From contig MDYQ01000185.1 in the NCBI GenBank assembly GCA_003024175.1, positions 1 to 54,564 on the forward strand: 54,564 nt of DNA. The letters are read 5' to 3'. Positions within the stretch are counted from its first letter, which is position 1. Each line of letters begins with the position of its first letter. A program made the position numbers and the translations under genes. Shown piece after piece: positions 1 to 12,300 of the stretch. A model generated the notes under the pieces. That model saw only the letters and a program-made list of their open reading frames with translations. It searched no databases and had not been told where the DNA came from. The stretch comes from Planoprotostelium fungivorum. Its lineage: Eukaryota; Evosea; Variosea; Cavosteliida; Cavosteliaceae.

Positions 1-85
1 GAGATGTTTTGACTCCATCGATATGATACATATGGAAATGCATGTTGGTGTTGGTGATTTCGTGTGACGCCGACAAAATCCGCAG

Positions 86-2100
86 TGCGCTCTTTCGGAA
101 CAGAAGGAAGAAAAAAGGACGGAGAGCAGATCCCTGCCCAGAATGAAGTCTACGATTACATCATTTTCAAAGGTTCAGACATCAAGGATCTTCACGTCTG
201 CGAAGCACCCGCTCCCGTCGTGCGACCCAACGATCCCGCCATCATCCACGTCAGTATCCCATCATCATCATTCCCCCTCTCTTCATCCTCGCAGAAAAAC
301 CATCCCGATCATCTCTCTGACTTTGCGCAGCACCATCAGCAGCAGCAGCAGCAACAACAACAGATGTACGCCAACTACGGACAGTACATGATGCCCAACT
401 ACTCCCAATTTGGAGGCCCCGGATTTAACCCATACGGAGGAGGTTACATGCAGAACCCTTACGCTTCCTACCAATACGGTCACCCCCAACAACAGCAGCA
501 GCCTCAGCAGCCTCACCAACAGCAGCCCCACCAGGTACAGCATGGACAGCAGCCTCCACACACCCAGCAGCCTCACCAGCAGCAACCTCAGCAGCCCAGG
601 TCCAACTTACCTCCCCAGATGCAGGCACCCGTCACCGTTCCCAACAGCGTACAGCCACCCCTGACCCACACTACAACGACCACCACGTCAGTCGCCGCCG
701 TTCCCACGAACGCTCCACACTCGGCCACTACCACGCCACCCACCGTGCCCCAGCCCTCTGCAAATCTCACCGCTGTAGATCACAAGCCAACGAAGGAGGA
801 GACGAAGAATGTCAATGTGACACCCGCTCCCACGGTTGCTCCAGCCGCAAAATCCGCACCCAGCGTGGCCGATTTGTCGAATTCTCTCGCTCAGACCAAG
901 TTGACCGAGGTAACTACAACGACTGTGACGACTCCAGTGACAAGTGTGGCTCCCACGCACCTCCACGATTACGGTGAGACGTTTTTTCCGGGAAAAACTC
1001 AATTTCCCAGGAAACAACTTGATGTTCCCCACCCCCACTTCTACCCTGCCGGTGTCCGGTCTGAACGGTGTTCCCGCCAATATCGTACCCCCTTCTTTCA
1101 GCTCCGTCGCTCAATCTACCATGGAGCCTAACTTTGGCGGTCAGTCCAACTACAACCAGCCACAAGGTCACGGAAGAGGACAGAGGAGACAGAACAACGG
1201 CCCCAACCACAACGTCACCAACGCTAACAGCAGCGGCAGCCCTTTCCGTTACGATAATCTGAGAAATGAGAACCAGAGAAACGACAACCAGAGAAACGAT
1301 AATCTGAGAAATGACAACCAGAGAAACGACAACCAGAGAAATGATAATCAGAGAAATGATAATCAGAGAAATGACAACCTGAGGAATGACAATCAGAGGA
1401 ACAACAACAGCAACTCTGGAGGTAAGATTCTCTCGTTGAAAACTGAAAGAGTATAACAAATCGCAGATCGCAACAAGCGAACGGGTGGCATCGGCCGAGG
1501 TGCTGGCCGTCCCTTCAACGGTACCCCCACTGCCTCTGTTCCCAGGAACGACGTGAAATTCACGGAAGATTTCGATTTCGAGGGCATGAACGCCCGTTTC
1601 ACAAAGACCCCCTTTGTGAGTTTTCCGAATTTCCACGAAATTTACCCTCTCAGAACAACGAGGCCGAGCTGGAAACCGTGGAGCCATCTACAACGGTCCC
1701 CGCCTACGAACCATCCAAGGGATTTTTCGACAATATTTCGTGTGAGGCGACAGACAGGCAGAAGGATAGAGGTGCTAGGGCTACTCTATCTGAGCAGAGA
1801 AAGTTGGACGCTGAGACGTTTGGAACGGCCAATTCGAGGAATAACAGGAACCGTGGAGGACAGAGAAGATACAATTCTTCTTCCTTCTCTCAGGGCAACG
1901 GAAGCGCGGGAAATTCGAATTTCGGACAGCAGGGAGGAAATAACGGTGGATTTCCCAGGCAGGGAAGGAATTACAACAACAGGGTGAGTTGTAGATGGAT
2001 GGCGTTGTAGATGGATGGCGTTGTAGATGACCGAGAGCAGGGGAATAACAACCGGAGCAGAGGAGGTGCAGACGGAGCACCCTTGACCGCTCAAAACTAG
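86..2100 (+). CDS. LSM14: LSM14/Scd6/RAP55-family mRNP protein (5' exon missing)
   Basis: Probable LSM14/Scd6 protein, an RNA-granule factor acting in translational repression and mRNA decapping. The first exon here begins with VRSFGTEG, the end of the N-terminal LSm domain, so the start lies upstream of the window. The LSM14-type stretch [14 protein letters not shown] follows. A Gln/Pro-rich linker comes next, then a repeated RNDNQ tract, then the FDF motif ([14 protein letters not shown]), the FFD box ([12 protein letters not shown]), the TFG box (RKLDAETFG) and a Gly/Asn/Arg-rich tail. The domain order matches the family. Introns read as 974-1010, 1422-1466, 1616-1653 and 1984-2040, each restoring the frame; 250-294 could be another 45-nt intron. 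Stop TAG is at 2098-2100. Identification is firm; the exact 5' splice is inferred. Confidence 0.9.
1253..1405 (+). repeat. 15-bp coding minisatellite ([10 protein letters not shown] repeats)
   Basis: About ten tandem copies of a 15-nt unit (AGAAACGACAACCAG and variants) encode repeated Arg-Asn-Asp-Asn-Gln/Leu in the low-complexity linker of the LSM14-like protein. Copies differ mainly at synonymous positions. A length of 15 nt keeps the frame whenever copies are gained or lost. The tract probably adds a disordered, Asn-rich segment. Confidence 0.85.
1988..2030 (+). repeat. Three copies of GTTGTAGATG with 16-bp spacing in the last LSM14 intron
   Basis: The 57-nt intron 1984-2040 is mostly three copies of GTTGTAGATG starting at 1988, 2004 and 2020. 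The same word recurs across the whole window. Confidence 0.85.
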
Positions 2101-2541
2101 ATGAAAATAGATGGGATCGACTCTACACTGTTGTAGATGATAGCAACGTGTCCATTGTTCTTCTCTGTTCCACTTTTTGTTTGTTGTTCGTGGTGGAGCT
2201 AGTGTAAAAAAGAACTAAGATTGTGTTTCACTTGTGGCTTGTGTCAGCGAGAGGACATGGCTGGTTCTTGCAAGCTCACTAGGTTTTCTACCTTCTGTCA
2301 CATCTTACATCTGTGGACCCATTTTGGTACGCTCCAACTTGATTTGTGGAAGCCTCTCTCATCATATGTTCGTGATTGGCCCTCTGATGTGTTCTGTCTG
2401 TGAGAAAGAAATGGCCGATGGGCACAATAAATTGCTCCGTAAAGTTCACGCTGGCCCAAAAAAGTTCACGCCGTGAAATTGAACCACGCACGCCTCCTCT
2501 CATATTTTAAAACAACCACAACAAGCGAACACACTCCAAAC
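2101..2541. other. Intergenic: LSM14 3' end and promoter of the small secreted gene
   Basis: No convincing gene. It holds an inverted repeat TCTACA-N4-TGTAGA (2122-2137) just after the LSM14 stop. Near its right end there are two AAAGTTCACGC copies about 20 bp apart (about 2440-2471), followed by a TATA-like stretch. Confidence 0.6.
2502..2512 (+). promoter_or_regulatory. TATA-like element upstream of the 2542 gene
   Basis: ATATTTTAAAA lies about 30-40 nt before the ATG at 2542, in a short A/C-rich leader. Placement fits a TATA box with a very short 5' UTR. No experimental start site can be seen. Confidence 0.45.
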
Positions 2542-2821
2542 ATGAACAAGATCTACATCCTCTGTCTCCTCTCCCTTCTCCTCTCTGCTCAGGCAGGACC
2601 CGTCCTGGGTGTCTTTTGCATCTCTGCATGCAATGCGGGCTATGCTGCATGTTGCGCTGGCTTCGGTGTGACAGCAGGTGATTCATACATCGATGGACGG
2701 AAGAGTCTGACTCTGACGAGGAACATTCACCCTCGGTGCTGGCGTGCCCGTTGCATTGGCCACCTGTTCGGTGGCTCAGGGAGTGTGCATGACGGCCTGC
2801 GTCGCAGCTCCTACTCCATAA
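2542..2821 (+). CDS. Small secreted cysteine-containing protein
   Basis: Two exons, 2542-2677 and 2721-2821, joined over a 43-nt GTGAT...GAG intron, give about 78 residues. The first ~19 residues (MNKIYILCLLSLLLSAQAG) are a clear signal peptide. The mature part has paired cysteines (CISACNAGYAACCAGFG, then CSVAQGVCMTAC) and ends APTP. The GP...C...CNAGY...C...G pattern resembles short secreted proteins widespread in fungi, algae and amoebae that are often annotated zygote-specific-like; I know no biochemical function for them. The splice join is supported by the second exon restoring the Cys spacing. Function is unknown. Confidence 0.72.
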
Positions 2822-3052
2822 GCAGCTTGAGGCGATATATATACACTACAGACAACTCTTATGCACAATGATAAACACAAATGGACAGATGATCTCTTTC
2901 TCTTATAATCGAGGTTGATGTCACTATTCGTGGATGATATCATACTGCACGAGGCATGGCTACATGTGTTGACAGTCGATCGATGTTGGCCCACCTTTCC
3001 GTGTCATCTACAACCAGATTGTGACCCTCCAGTCTTTTCTCATTTTTTGGAC

Positions 3053-5223
3053 ATGATGATGTCTCGTCTTGTCTTCTTGTTGGCCCTCGTGCTCCTCGTG
3101 AGGGGTGACATCTGCACGTTCTTGCCCTCTCAATGCAACGGCACCACCATCAACAACACTCTGGTGAGAATCACCTCCCGACATATCAAATCATCTCTTT
3201 ACATCTTCCACGGGGTGAACATTGTCACTCAAATATATTCAGCCAGCGTGTTGGTCGTGCAGTGGGAACAACACTACTCCTTCTCAAATGGATGCCGTAA
3301 TCATCAAAGAGGTGAGGCCCATTCCTATTTACCTCTGAACATCCGTAGCTCGATCTCTCTCAGGGCACTTTCGGTGATCTCCATGTTCAACGTGTCGAGC
3401 TCTACGATTCGAGCGTGACAGCCGACACATTCACTCTGGTAGATCTCTTTGTAGATGCAAACAGCACCCTCAGAGCCTCTTCGATCTTCGTCGATGGAAA
3501 CGTTGATGGAGGGGGAAGTTTCATCGCACAAGATGTCCATTTGACCTCGATGAATTCGAAAAATTGGACGATCAAGTCCGTTCGCGTGTCTGAATCGCTC
3601 TACATCACTCCCATCGAGACACCGGGTGAGACATTCATCATCTCATTATCAACTGATCGTGTCTCAGATGCGATCATCACCCTGAGCGGTAGTGATGCTC
3701 TCCTCAATCTGAATCAAATCTTTTTCTCACAGCCGGCCGAGACATTCAACCATCTGGAAAAGTCCATCACCATCTTCAAGGTGACATCTCATCTTCACCA
3801 TCGAACATGTCTAATGATATCAGATGATCAACGGAAGTATCTCTCTGACGCCATCTTCTAATGCCTCGTCCGTGTGTTACACGCTGGAGAGGCATATAGA
3901 GGGTAACAAGCTCACGGTCCGTCCCAGTGGTGTAGAGATCAATCTACAATGGTCTGAATCAGACGTGAGTCGTTTCGGCGGGACGTTCAAAATTTAAATT
4001 GCAAAGGACCATTTGGGTAACCGAATCTTCTCCGCACGTCTCCCGCCCTCGATACCGTGAGACTTTTCCACGAAATCTCCTGACCCCTCCAGCTGCATCA
4101 ATGTCACCAGCCTGACAGCTCAGCTCGGTGAATCTAAGCATAGCTTCACCGTGAAAACAGAGGGAGACCACAACTACACGGCCACTGTACCTCTATCAGC
4201 CTTCCCGGCTTGTACAACTGTCATCACCTTGACGACACAAGGAACTGTACAAGGACAAGTGGTTCGTATGATAGACACCTACCCCGTGAGAAGAGTGATG
4301 AAATTTCGGTGAGATTTACGTTCGACAGATAACACCGGCTGAAGTCAGTACGTACGGAATGAACGTAACTGGCATCTCATCCAGCCTCAATTCGCAGAGA
4401 AACAACATCACATACGAGTGGAACACCACCTCTATCAATCAACAGGTGTGATGACGTGTGATGATGTCATCACTCACCTCCATAGACTGTCTGTGGGATG
4501 GTGCCAGTCTCCATGAAGATGAATGAAGAGGCGGTGGACATTGGATCGAGAATGTTGATCGTGCTGTTCGCGACCCCGATCTGCCCCGTGAGATCTATTT
4601 TTGGCTCGTTGTAGATGAATGACGGAGAGCTAGCCCTTCACGGATGGATTTTCGTTGAATTACAACACTTCGATATGGACTCCCAAGGTAGTACCAGAAA
4701 TTTCCGCAAAGTTTCCGGCCTCCAACGTCACCGCAGCCGTCACCTTCGGTACCCCCCTCGTAGAAAATTCCTCGAATATTCACCGTCTACAGGTCCTGGT
4801 CGGGCTGTCTTCACGTTCAATGCGACCGGTGGACAATTCTGCACGTGTGGATATTCTGTTCTCAACGCAACCATCAATTCAAAGTTGTACATCATCAATG
4901 ACACCGCTCACAACTACACCGTGAGTTTTCCACTAGATCTCGCGTGATGACGTCATCAGTTGACCTTCGATGGACTCAACAGTGGAAGTCACATCGACTA
5001 TCAGTACCATCAGACTTGCGTTGTAGACGGACGGACTCTGGCCTCTTCTTACCTCGTAACCTCGGACGTGTTCGTCCCCACTTCTGGAAAGTTTGCATCT
5101 CTGATCTTCTTGTATGGTATTGGAGTATCTGTGGTGGTCATAGTCATCGTCATTGGAATCGTCCAATTGCGGAAGAGAATGGGACAGAGGGGAACGAGCG
5201 AATACCAGTACGTGCCTTCATAA
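3053..5223 (+). CDS. Predicted type I membrane glycoprotein, unrecognised
   Basis: A gene of about ten exons starting MMMSRLVFLLALVLLVRG, a signal peptide. The ectodomain contains many N-glycosylation sequons (NGT, NNT, NNTT, NVT, NAT) and scattered cysteines. One C-terminal membrane helix (LIFLYGIGVSVVVIVIVIGI) is followed by a short basic tail ending EYQYVPS. Introns that restore frame include 3164-3242, 3312-3363, 4589-4633 and 4749-4792. The last exon begins LTFDGLNSG and ends at TAA 5221-5223. I recognise no domain. The short tail contains tyrosines that could be a sorting signal. Good confidence in gene and topology, none in function. Confidence 0.7.
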
Positions 5224-5397
5224 AATGAATTTGAAGATCGTTCTGATGCTCAACAGGATGTTGTAAACCAGAACGAGAGTAAAAATATCGTTCATCTAGT
5301 TTCTTTCTTCTCAATGCGATCGGATATTCAACAAGGTTTGTAAAAACTTCAATGATTAATACATACAGTATCATGACTGTCGTCGGCCAAACACGAA

Positions 5398-5479
5398 GCA
5401 TCTTTGGCCGAGTTGGTTAAGGCGCCGTCTTAAGGCGGCGGTTCCTTCGGGAGCATGGGTTCAAGTCCCATAGGATGCA
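5398..5479 (+). tRNA. tRNA-Leu(AAG)
   Basis: An 82-nt type II tRNA. The acceptor stem GCATCTT pairs with AGGATGC. The D-arm is GGCCGAGTTGGTTAAGGC, and the anticodon arm CCGTC-TTAAGGC-GGCGG gives anticodon AAG. A long variable arm follows (GGTTCCTTCGGGAGC), and the T-arm is ATGGGTTCAAGTCCCAT. A T-run (CTTTTT) follows as a pol III terminator. A second copy, identical as read, is at 38829-38910. Confidence 0.95.
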
Positions 5480-5879
5480 TCATCTTTTTGTTACTTTTTA
5501 CACCGACCCAAACACAAAGACCCAGACCAAGAAGGGCCGAAGGAGCCAATGTAACGAACGAGCTACACGACATCATTTCAGTGCAAATGGCAGGCTGCTC
5601 TCTCATTCGATCATCTGTAGCCTCCAACGACAAGCTTGACGGTTTGTTATCACTAGAATTAGAGCAGTTTTCGTCATTTCCGTAAGGTGCTTCTCTCAGA
5701 ACCATCTGCTTCTGTTCTGATTCGAGTCCCAAATGAGAAGCTTTTTTTTCTCCCCTGGCATTCACTCTCGGGTCCATAGGCGAGATTTCGCTCTTCGATC
5801 GGTACTGAACCCCTATAAAGGTGTGTGCAGAAGTCACTCGAGCCGCATTTTCTACCGAACGGTCACACCAACAGCAACA
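5480..5879. other. Intergenic: tRNA terminator to promoter of the 5880 gene
   Basis: No supported gene. It contains the pol III T-run just after the tRNA and the TATA box of the next gene. Confidence 0.6.
5814..5819 (+). promoter_or_regulatory. TATA box of the 5880 gene
   Basis: TATAAA in the context CCCCTATAAAGGTG, 61 nt before the ATG at 5880. It is the clearest canonical TATA box in the window, and fits a strongly expressed secreted protein. Confidence 0.65.
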
Positions 5880-6218
5880 ATGAAGGTCGCCATCATCTTT
5901 GCCATCTTCTGTCTGGCCGTCTTTGCCTCTGAAATCGCTGAGGACTTCCCCCAGCCTCCCTACAACGTTGTTGATACTTGGTCCTCTGGCGACATTGTCT
6001 CTCTCACCTGCCCTGACAACTGCGGCAATCCCGACTCCAAGCACTGCCTGTGGAACGCTGATATCCAGGACACTTGCTCTGCCACTTATGCCGAGAAGAG
6101 ATCCGTAGAGGAGAAGAGACAAGGTAGATGCCAACAGCTCGGTGCCTGCGGACCCGTCTGCTGGTCTGATGGACAGGGAGGATACGCCTGCGGATGTGTC
6201 AGCTGCGGAAAGAAGTAA
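5880..6218 (+). CDS. Small secreted Cys-rich protein, possible processed precursor
   Basis: A single-exon ORF of 112 residues. Residues 1-17 (MKVAIIFAIFCLAVFAS) form a signal peptide. A middle part carries CPDNCGN and KHCLW. Then two dibasic Kex2/furin-like sites appear (AEKR, EEKR) just before a Cys-dense C-terminal domain (about 30 residues with CQQLGACGPVCW and CGCVSCGKK). The layout of signal peptide, pro-region, KR sites and Cys-rich end is that of a secreted precursor cut in the secretory pathway; cleavage is inferred. I recognise no family. The start is the first ATG after the TATA box and coincides with the signal peptide. Confidence 0.75.
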   Translation: MKVAIIFAIFCLAVFASEIAEDFPQPPYNVVDTWSSGDIVSLTCPDNCGNPDSKHCLWNADIQDTCSATYAEKRSVEEKRQGRCQQLGACGPVCWSDGQGGYACGCVSCGKK

Positions 6219-6384
6219 TCTAACATTCGATTCGAATGACCATATGAGAATAGATTTGTATTAGTCTTATGTGAGTTGATATGTGGAGTCTTTCCTCTCT
6301 ATCTTGTACGATAGTAAACTGAGGATGCGAACAAAACACCACATTCATCGACAGAACAAACCAAGTCAACTTTACATTCATTCT

Positions 6385-9300
6385 TCACACAATTCGTGAG
6401 TCCGTCGCGTCCTCGAACTTGACCCTCCTACTCTGCATGGCTAATCGATATGCGGCCGCTCTGGCCTCAGCTGGCTCCTCATTCATCTGCTGTAGAACAT
6501 GACTCGAATCGGCGTAGCTGCTCAACACCAGCTTGGGGTTCTTCGTGGCATCAAACTCCCCAAATGAGATCTCTTGCATCAGATTGAACACCGTCTCCTC
6601 CAATACGCTCTCCATCATCTCTTGAAATTCGTCCGAAGCGAATAACCTGTGAGGATTAAGAGACGATCGCTTCGTGGTGAGACTCACTTCTTCTCTTCCT
6701 GATGGATGGTGGGTATCTTTGACTCCACTGCATGAAGTGGAGTGGTGAAGATTTGACAAAAGTACGGAGAAGGTTCCTGTGCAATCTCGTTCACGATGCC
6801 CGTAATGTCTAAACTGTGGATCGCATCATGAAGCATGTCTGACAATACCTCTCCCATCAGATCGTGAACCTGTTGAACATCACGACAAGATGGTGATCGT
6901 CGGATCCTCACCCCTTCTGAAGGGCTGGTGTGATGATTCCCAACGGGTATGTCCAAGCGCGTGGCCTTGCTCACCGTAGGGAATTTTTCCAAAGGAAGCT
7001 GTTTCTGCCTTATGGTCGATATCGTCTCCACTCTAGCCCGCAACGTCACGAACAGAGTCTCTTCTTTCCTCACCAGGGCGATCTGACCAGGTCAGCCTCA
7101 GTCGTGCCACCCTCACACCTTCTTCGTTGGCCTCTTATAATTGGTGTCCAACTTCTTCTTCAATGGGGTTTGGGAGTGGGCCGTGGTGTTGGTCATGTTG
7201 CTGGATGCCGATCTGGGTGATAGATCGTCCACTTTGATCGTCTCCATCTCCCCGTTTTCTTTCACGACGAATTCAATCTTGTCTTCATCGTTCGCGTCCA
7301 TCAGTCTGATGACTTCAGTCTCTCCTCCACACAGTCTCTTTCACCTCTGCTGTTTCAGAATCTCGTTCAAGTTGATGACGTGCAGGGGGAGCTCCACATG
7401 GAATAGTTCTGCTCCTCTCGTCGTGAGAGTGATCTTGCTGATCACGTGATCACCCGGTAATAATTCCCCGCTCATCGGCTCCACTTGGACATATGAAGAG
7501 ACTCTGGGTCCAGTGGTGATCCATTCATATCGAATGGCTACGAGGGAGATATTCTAATTGCCGATTTAGCCGAAATCGACGCGTATCAAATCACCTTCAG
7601 AGTGACGATGCGGTGCGTAGAGCTATGTTCTACGAGCGTTCCGAGATGAATGTCTTCCGCGGATAACTTGACCAATTGACCGGGAACGACCTGCGCAGCA
7701 TGAGTCGATGTCAGCTCGTGAGATCACGTACCTCTTCTTGTCGTTTCGGTAAATCATCAGCATCCCATTCAGATTGTATCTCCTACAATGAAATCAACGA
7801 ACTAGTTTCTGTCACTCCTCTTCACCTGTACCGAGCGATTGTCGGAGATTGAATATCCTTGAGCCGATATTTGTATCTTCTCTCTGTGTTGTACGCCTAG
7901 ACGCATGTACTTTATCACTGCTTGGAAGTGATATCGCTTCGCTTCCAGTGGAGTGAAGATGAATTCGACCGGTGCTGCCTTTCCTGGTTCAATGGATCCA
8001 GAGGGGTTCAAACCTGATCGAATTGAATCACACGTTCTACAACATCAATCTCACATTCGAAGATAGGGAAATCGTAGTTCTTCTGATTGATGGCTTTCAT
8101 CTCGTCTAGCTCTAATCCCCAATCAACCTACACGTCATCAATATCCATGGCATCATCATAGATTCACCTTGACATCCGAGTCATTCAACAAATCGAAAGT
8201 ATGTCTGGGTGGATCCAACGCCCCAAATGGCACGGAATCGAACTCCCAATTCTTGGAGAATGATAAATGACTCTCTTGAATTTGCAGAGTCTCTCCTACC
8301 GCATCATCAGCCTCTATCACTCGTCAAACGATCACCTCTCAGATCGATCTTGAGCTGCTTGCCATTCGAGACGCGAAATAAAACTTGAGTCTGATGTCTC
8401 CCAGCGTGATGGTGATGGTACGTCATGCCCACACGAACGGTCTCGTTGGGTTGCAGTAAACCACTGCTGGGCGAGATGAGAAAGATCTTATGCTCTATGA
8501 TGAAGGCTTGCTCTCGATCTGCGTCAGATTGTTTACCGAGATCGACCCAAGATTCTTTTGCGACCTGAGAGGATGAGTGTGAAAGTAACAGAGACGAGGT
8601 CACCTCCAATCGAGAGAGGAAGTTGAAGGACCAATCGACAGGAATACCACCCGTGTTCTTGAATGTCACGAAAGCCGTCGCAGCTTCCGTTCTGGTGATA
8701 TGTTGAGACATTGAATGCAAAGTTGAGATTTTACCTGAAGGGCCCTGAACCAAAGTTCCATTGGAAAGTCTTCAATTGTTGTAATACATCAGAATGAGCC
8801 ACAAGACCTAATTTCGGTTGATCAGAGTTCTCGTTCAGTAGTTTCATCATTCACCTTGCATTTTGCTTAATTTGACTTCGTACGGTTGAAGGTCGGATAC
8901 CAGCTCGTAATTGATGTTCTGCACATCGAATAACGTGTGCACTCTATGCGTAGATATCCCCTGCATCCGAGCATCCTTGATCATCACCTGTCGCTGTCAT
9001 CGTGGATTCGTATACGATTTACCCACCTGTGGGTACACCCCGATGCCTATGATTTCGCACAAGAAAGAAGAAGCCTCTCCGTCAAATCTTGGTGCATTAC
9101 CAGCAGAAGTCGGTTGAGAGGAGATCTTAAGTTTACCAGACAGGAGGAACGTGTAAAAATTGTGACGATCGGGACAGAATGTGATGGTGATGGTTTGACT
9201 ACCGTGGGCCGGTATCGTGCCTTCCCTTGGTGAGATGGAGAAGACGGGATCTGATGAGAGTTAGAGATATTTTCATCGAAAGAGGATTTACATGTCTGAG

Positions 9301-12300
9301 GCAGTGCACCAAGCATGACTCTTTGTCCAGTCAAGAGAGGTGTTTCAGCTACGATATCTTCAGCGAGATGATGACGTACCGATGTTACCTCTCGTTAGAT
9401 CTTCTTCAAAATCCAAAACGTACTCTACGTAACAATCGCCTGTCGCAGGTCATTTTGACACCTCTTCCATCACTCACTCTTGTTGATCAACGTGACTTCC
9501 CTCGTGGGTTGACTTCCAACCAGAACATTCTCGAACGACAAGACAGGAGGTTCCATCGCTAGCATGCCCAAGCTACCCTCCCCCACTATCCGTAACGGTA
9601 CCTCTCTGTGTACAATCGGTGCACCTGCATCGTTCAATTTGAATCGAACCAAAAGCGATCACTGTGAGGCAGGCCGTCACTGCTGATCTTGACTACGAGC
9701 TTCATGATGTATTTCTTCTTCTTTCGCGGGCAGAAGATGGCGTTGACATCTATCGTCTCGTTGCCTGTCTCACGTCACATAGAGATACTAAAACATCACA
9801 TCACCTTTCATAATACCGGACGATTTGTCGAAGGAGATGATGTCCCTGTATTTCTCTGGAATCTCGATGCTGTAGGCGATGGAAATACACGTAGGGTTGT
9901 ACAATTTGACAGTTCGCTCTGTCACCAGCCCAACACAAGTTGGCTTCAGATAGAGATTCTCTGGTATAACGTTCAACTGAGGCAGAGCACCTCTACCCTT
10001 GATCGATATCTGAAGACAATTGTCCACCGAGTTGTTCATGATGCATCTCAAATGATGTACGACGGGACGACACTCTTGAGGTGTGTACTGCATGAGGACC
10101 AGCTGATTCTGATTGGGCTGGAGAGTTCCTCTGGAAGGTTTGAAGTCGAAGCCTCTGTGCTCGCTGGCAGCCATGATTTGGAAATCGACCGCCGTATCGC
10201 CTACCACCGATCAGATATCGCGTGAGATATCATCATATCACCTTGGTTGCTGAGGGTAGCTGTCTGATACACCGTGTCACTGATGTGACAGACGGGGAAG
10301 TAGAGTAGTTTCGATTGAAATTGAGCATTCGGAAGAAAAGTTTCTCTTCCGGGTGGAAACGTGTGACTGTTTGTAGTCAGAACGGCGTTGTAGTTTAGAC
10401 AAATCACCCGTATGCGAAGGTCGATAGACACCACGGTGCAGTGATGGTCTTATCGGTCACCAATTGAAAATTTCTCATGGTCTTGTAGTATACGTAACAT
10501 TCCACTCTTTGGCCGTAAAATTGATTTTCCAAGTGGGGCGTGAAATTGATGCGAAATTGTAACTCTTGGCCCGGGCCGACGTCAGCGATGGGTGGCGTGA
10601 CATGGAAGATCTTTCCTCTGGTAGGAGTATCAGAGACGAGAGCTCATATGATAAGGCGACGGCGATATGTAGACAATGTTGACGATTTCGTTCGATGGAT
10701 ATTTTGAAACTGAAATCCACTCACTTCTCTGGGTCATCAACCGGGGCCCAGACAACAGTCACTTTTCCTTGCGTTCGGTTGTTGAATCGAATGCTCCTTC
10801 CTTCCGCTTCTCTCATGGAAGAACAAGCACCGAAATTGACAAATTCACTACTCAAGCCCACCTGAAGGATGAGAAGGAGTCCTCATCTACAACACATCAT
10901 CACCTCGTCTCTCGTATGGTCGTGCTCGAAAAATTCCGAAAAGATTCCGTGTCGACGGTCGATGTCCAATAATTCAACTTCGGGTGGAATGTCATCCATT
11001 GAGACACTCTCGAGGGCCTCGGGGGGTAAGAAATTGAGACCTACGTACCGTGATGACGTGATATCGGTTCATCATCTCACCTGCGGTAACTCTGGATCTC
11101 GCCACATCAATGTGCTTTTGAGACATATCAGGCGGTCGAGCCTTCGGAGTGTAACCAGTACCGATGAGATCCAAATACTATTTCGAACCGTTCAGATCAA
11201 ATGTCTACGGATTTTGCGTCACCTGCACGTCCTCATGCTGTACGATGATGAAGATCCTCTTGTAGTAATTCATCGGTTCCGTCGGACTGAAGCTGAATTT
11301 GATCTCCGCTGAAGCCTTTGAATTGATGGTCGTCTGCGAGTGCTTCAGATCCACCCCAAATATTCCTCCTGTCACGTGATCAGTGACGTCACGACACCTC
11401 ATCACTCACTCGTCTCCATGCCGAATTGTATCTGAGCGGGCTCCTTCGAGTGATTCTGCACGGTCAAGATACGGCTCGTGATAGTCCCGACTGTGACGCT
11501 TCCGAAATTGAAAGAAGTCGTCGAGAAAGTTAATTTGGGGCCGACTGACTTTGCCACACAATCGACCTGGTTCATCAGCTCGCGTCACGATAAATGCACC
11601 CACCTTTACGGTATTGCCTCCGGGTGTAGATATGACAAATGTGTCGGAAGAGGTGCTACCCGGACAAGAGGAAGAGAAGGTGATTGTCACGCAGGCTGAA
11701 GCTCCGGCCTCTAAGCTTCCGTGAGAAGTGGAGGCCACGAAGAATGATTCAGATGTGGGCTCTTGTCTGGAAATCGTGTAAGATGTTCTGACCAGAGAAT
11801 TGTTCGTAATGTTGAATTGTTTCTCTGACGTACGACCCACAAGAACCTGATGCAGTTAGATATCTATGCCATCTGACGTGTCATCTTACCTCTCCGTAGT
11901 TTAGTGATGGAAGGGACGACGTGATGAATGGCAATTTGGAGACTCCTCTGACGATGATCTCCCTGTATTTGGCCTACGCAACAGATCAACGGATGAAACC
12001 TGCGTCGGTTTATGCCGACACACCTCTTCACCAGCACCGGCCTGCAACACAGCAGATGCCTGCCACACGCCTGCCTCCTATGAAAATTTGAGCTCAATGT
12101 ACGATCAAACGGTGACATGTACCTTTGGAGAGAAATGGACGGTGAACGTGGTCGATTTTCCGATGGCCAACGTCCCCACGGCCGGCGTGATATGGAACGG
12201 CTCGTTCAACTTCCAATGATAATGAAACAACCTCTGCCCGCTGTTCTGAATCTGAATGGTCTGCGTGGCGATCTGATGGAAGATGAGAAGAAGATGAGAA

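Noticed and set aside
914-1687. 257-codon minus-strand frame rich in VVVISL/IIVSL repeats
   Set aside because: It is the reverse reading of the RNDNQ minisatellite in LSM14; the hydrophobic look is a by-product of the repeat.
5430-6134. 234-codon open frame on the minus strand
   Set aside because: Antisense to the tRNA-Leu and to the well-supported secreted protein at 5880-6218; no domain, no signal of its own.
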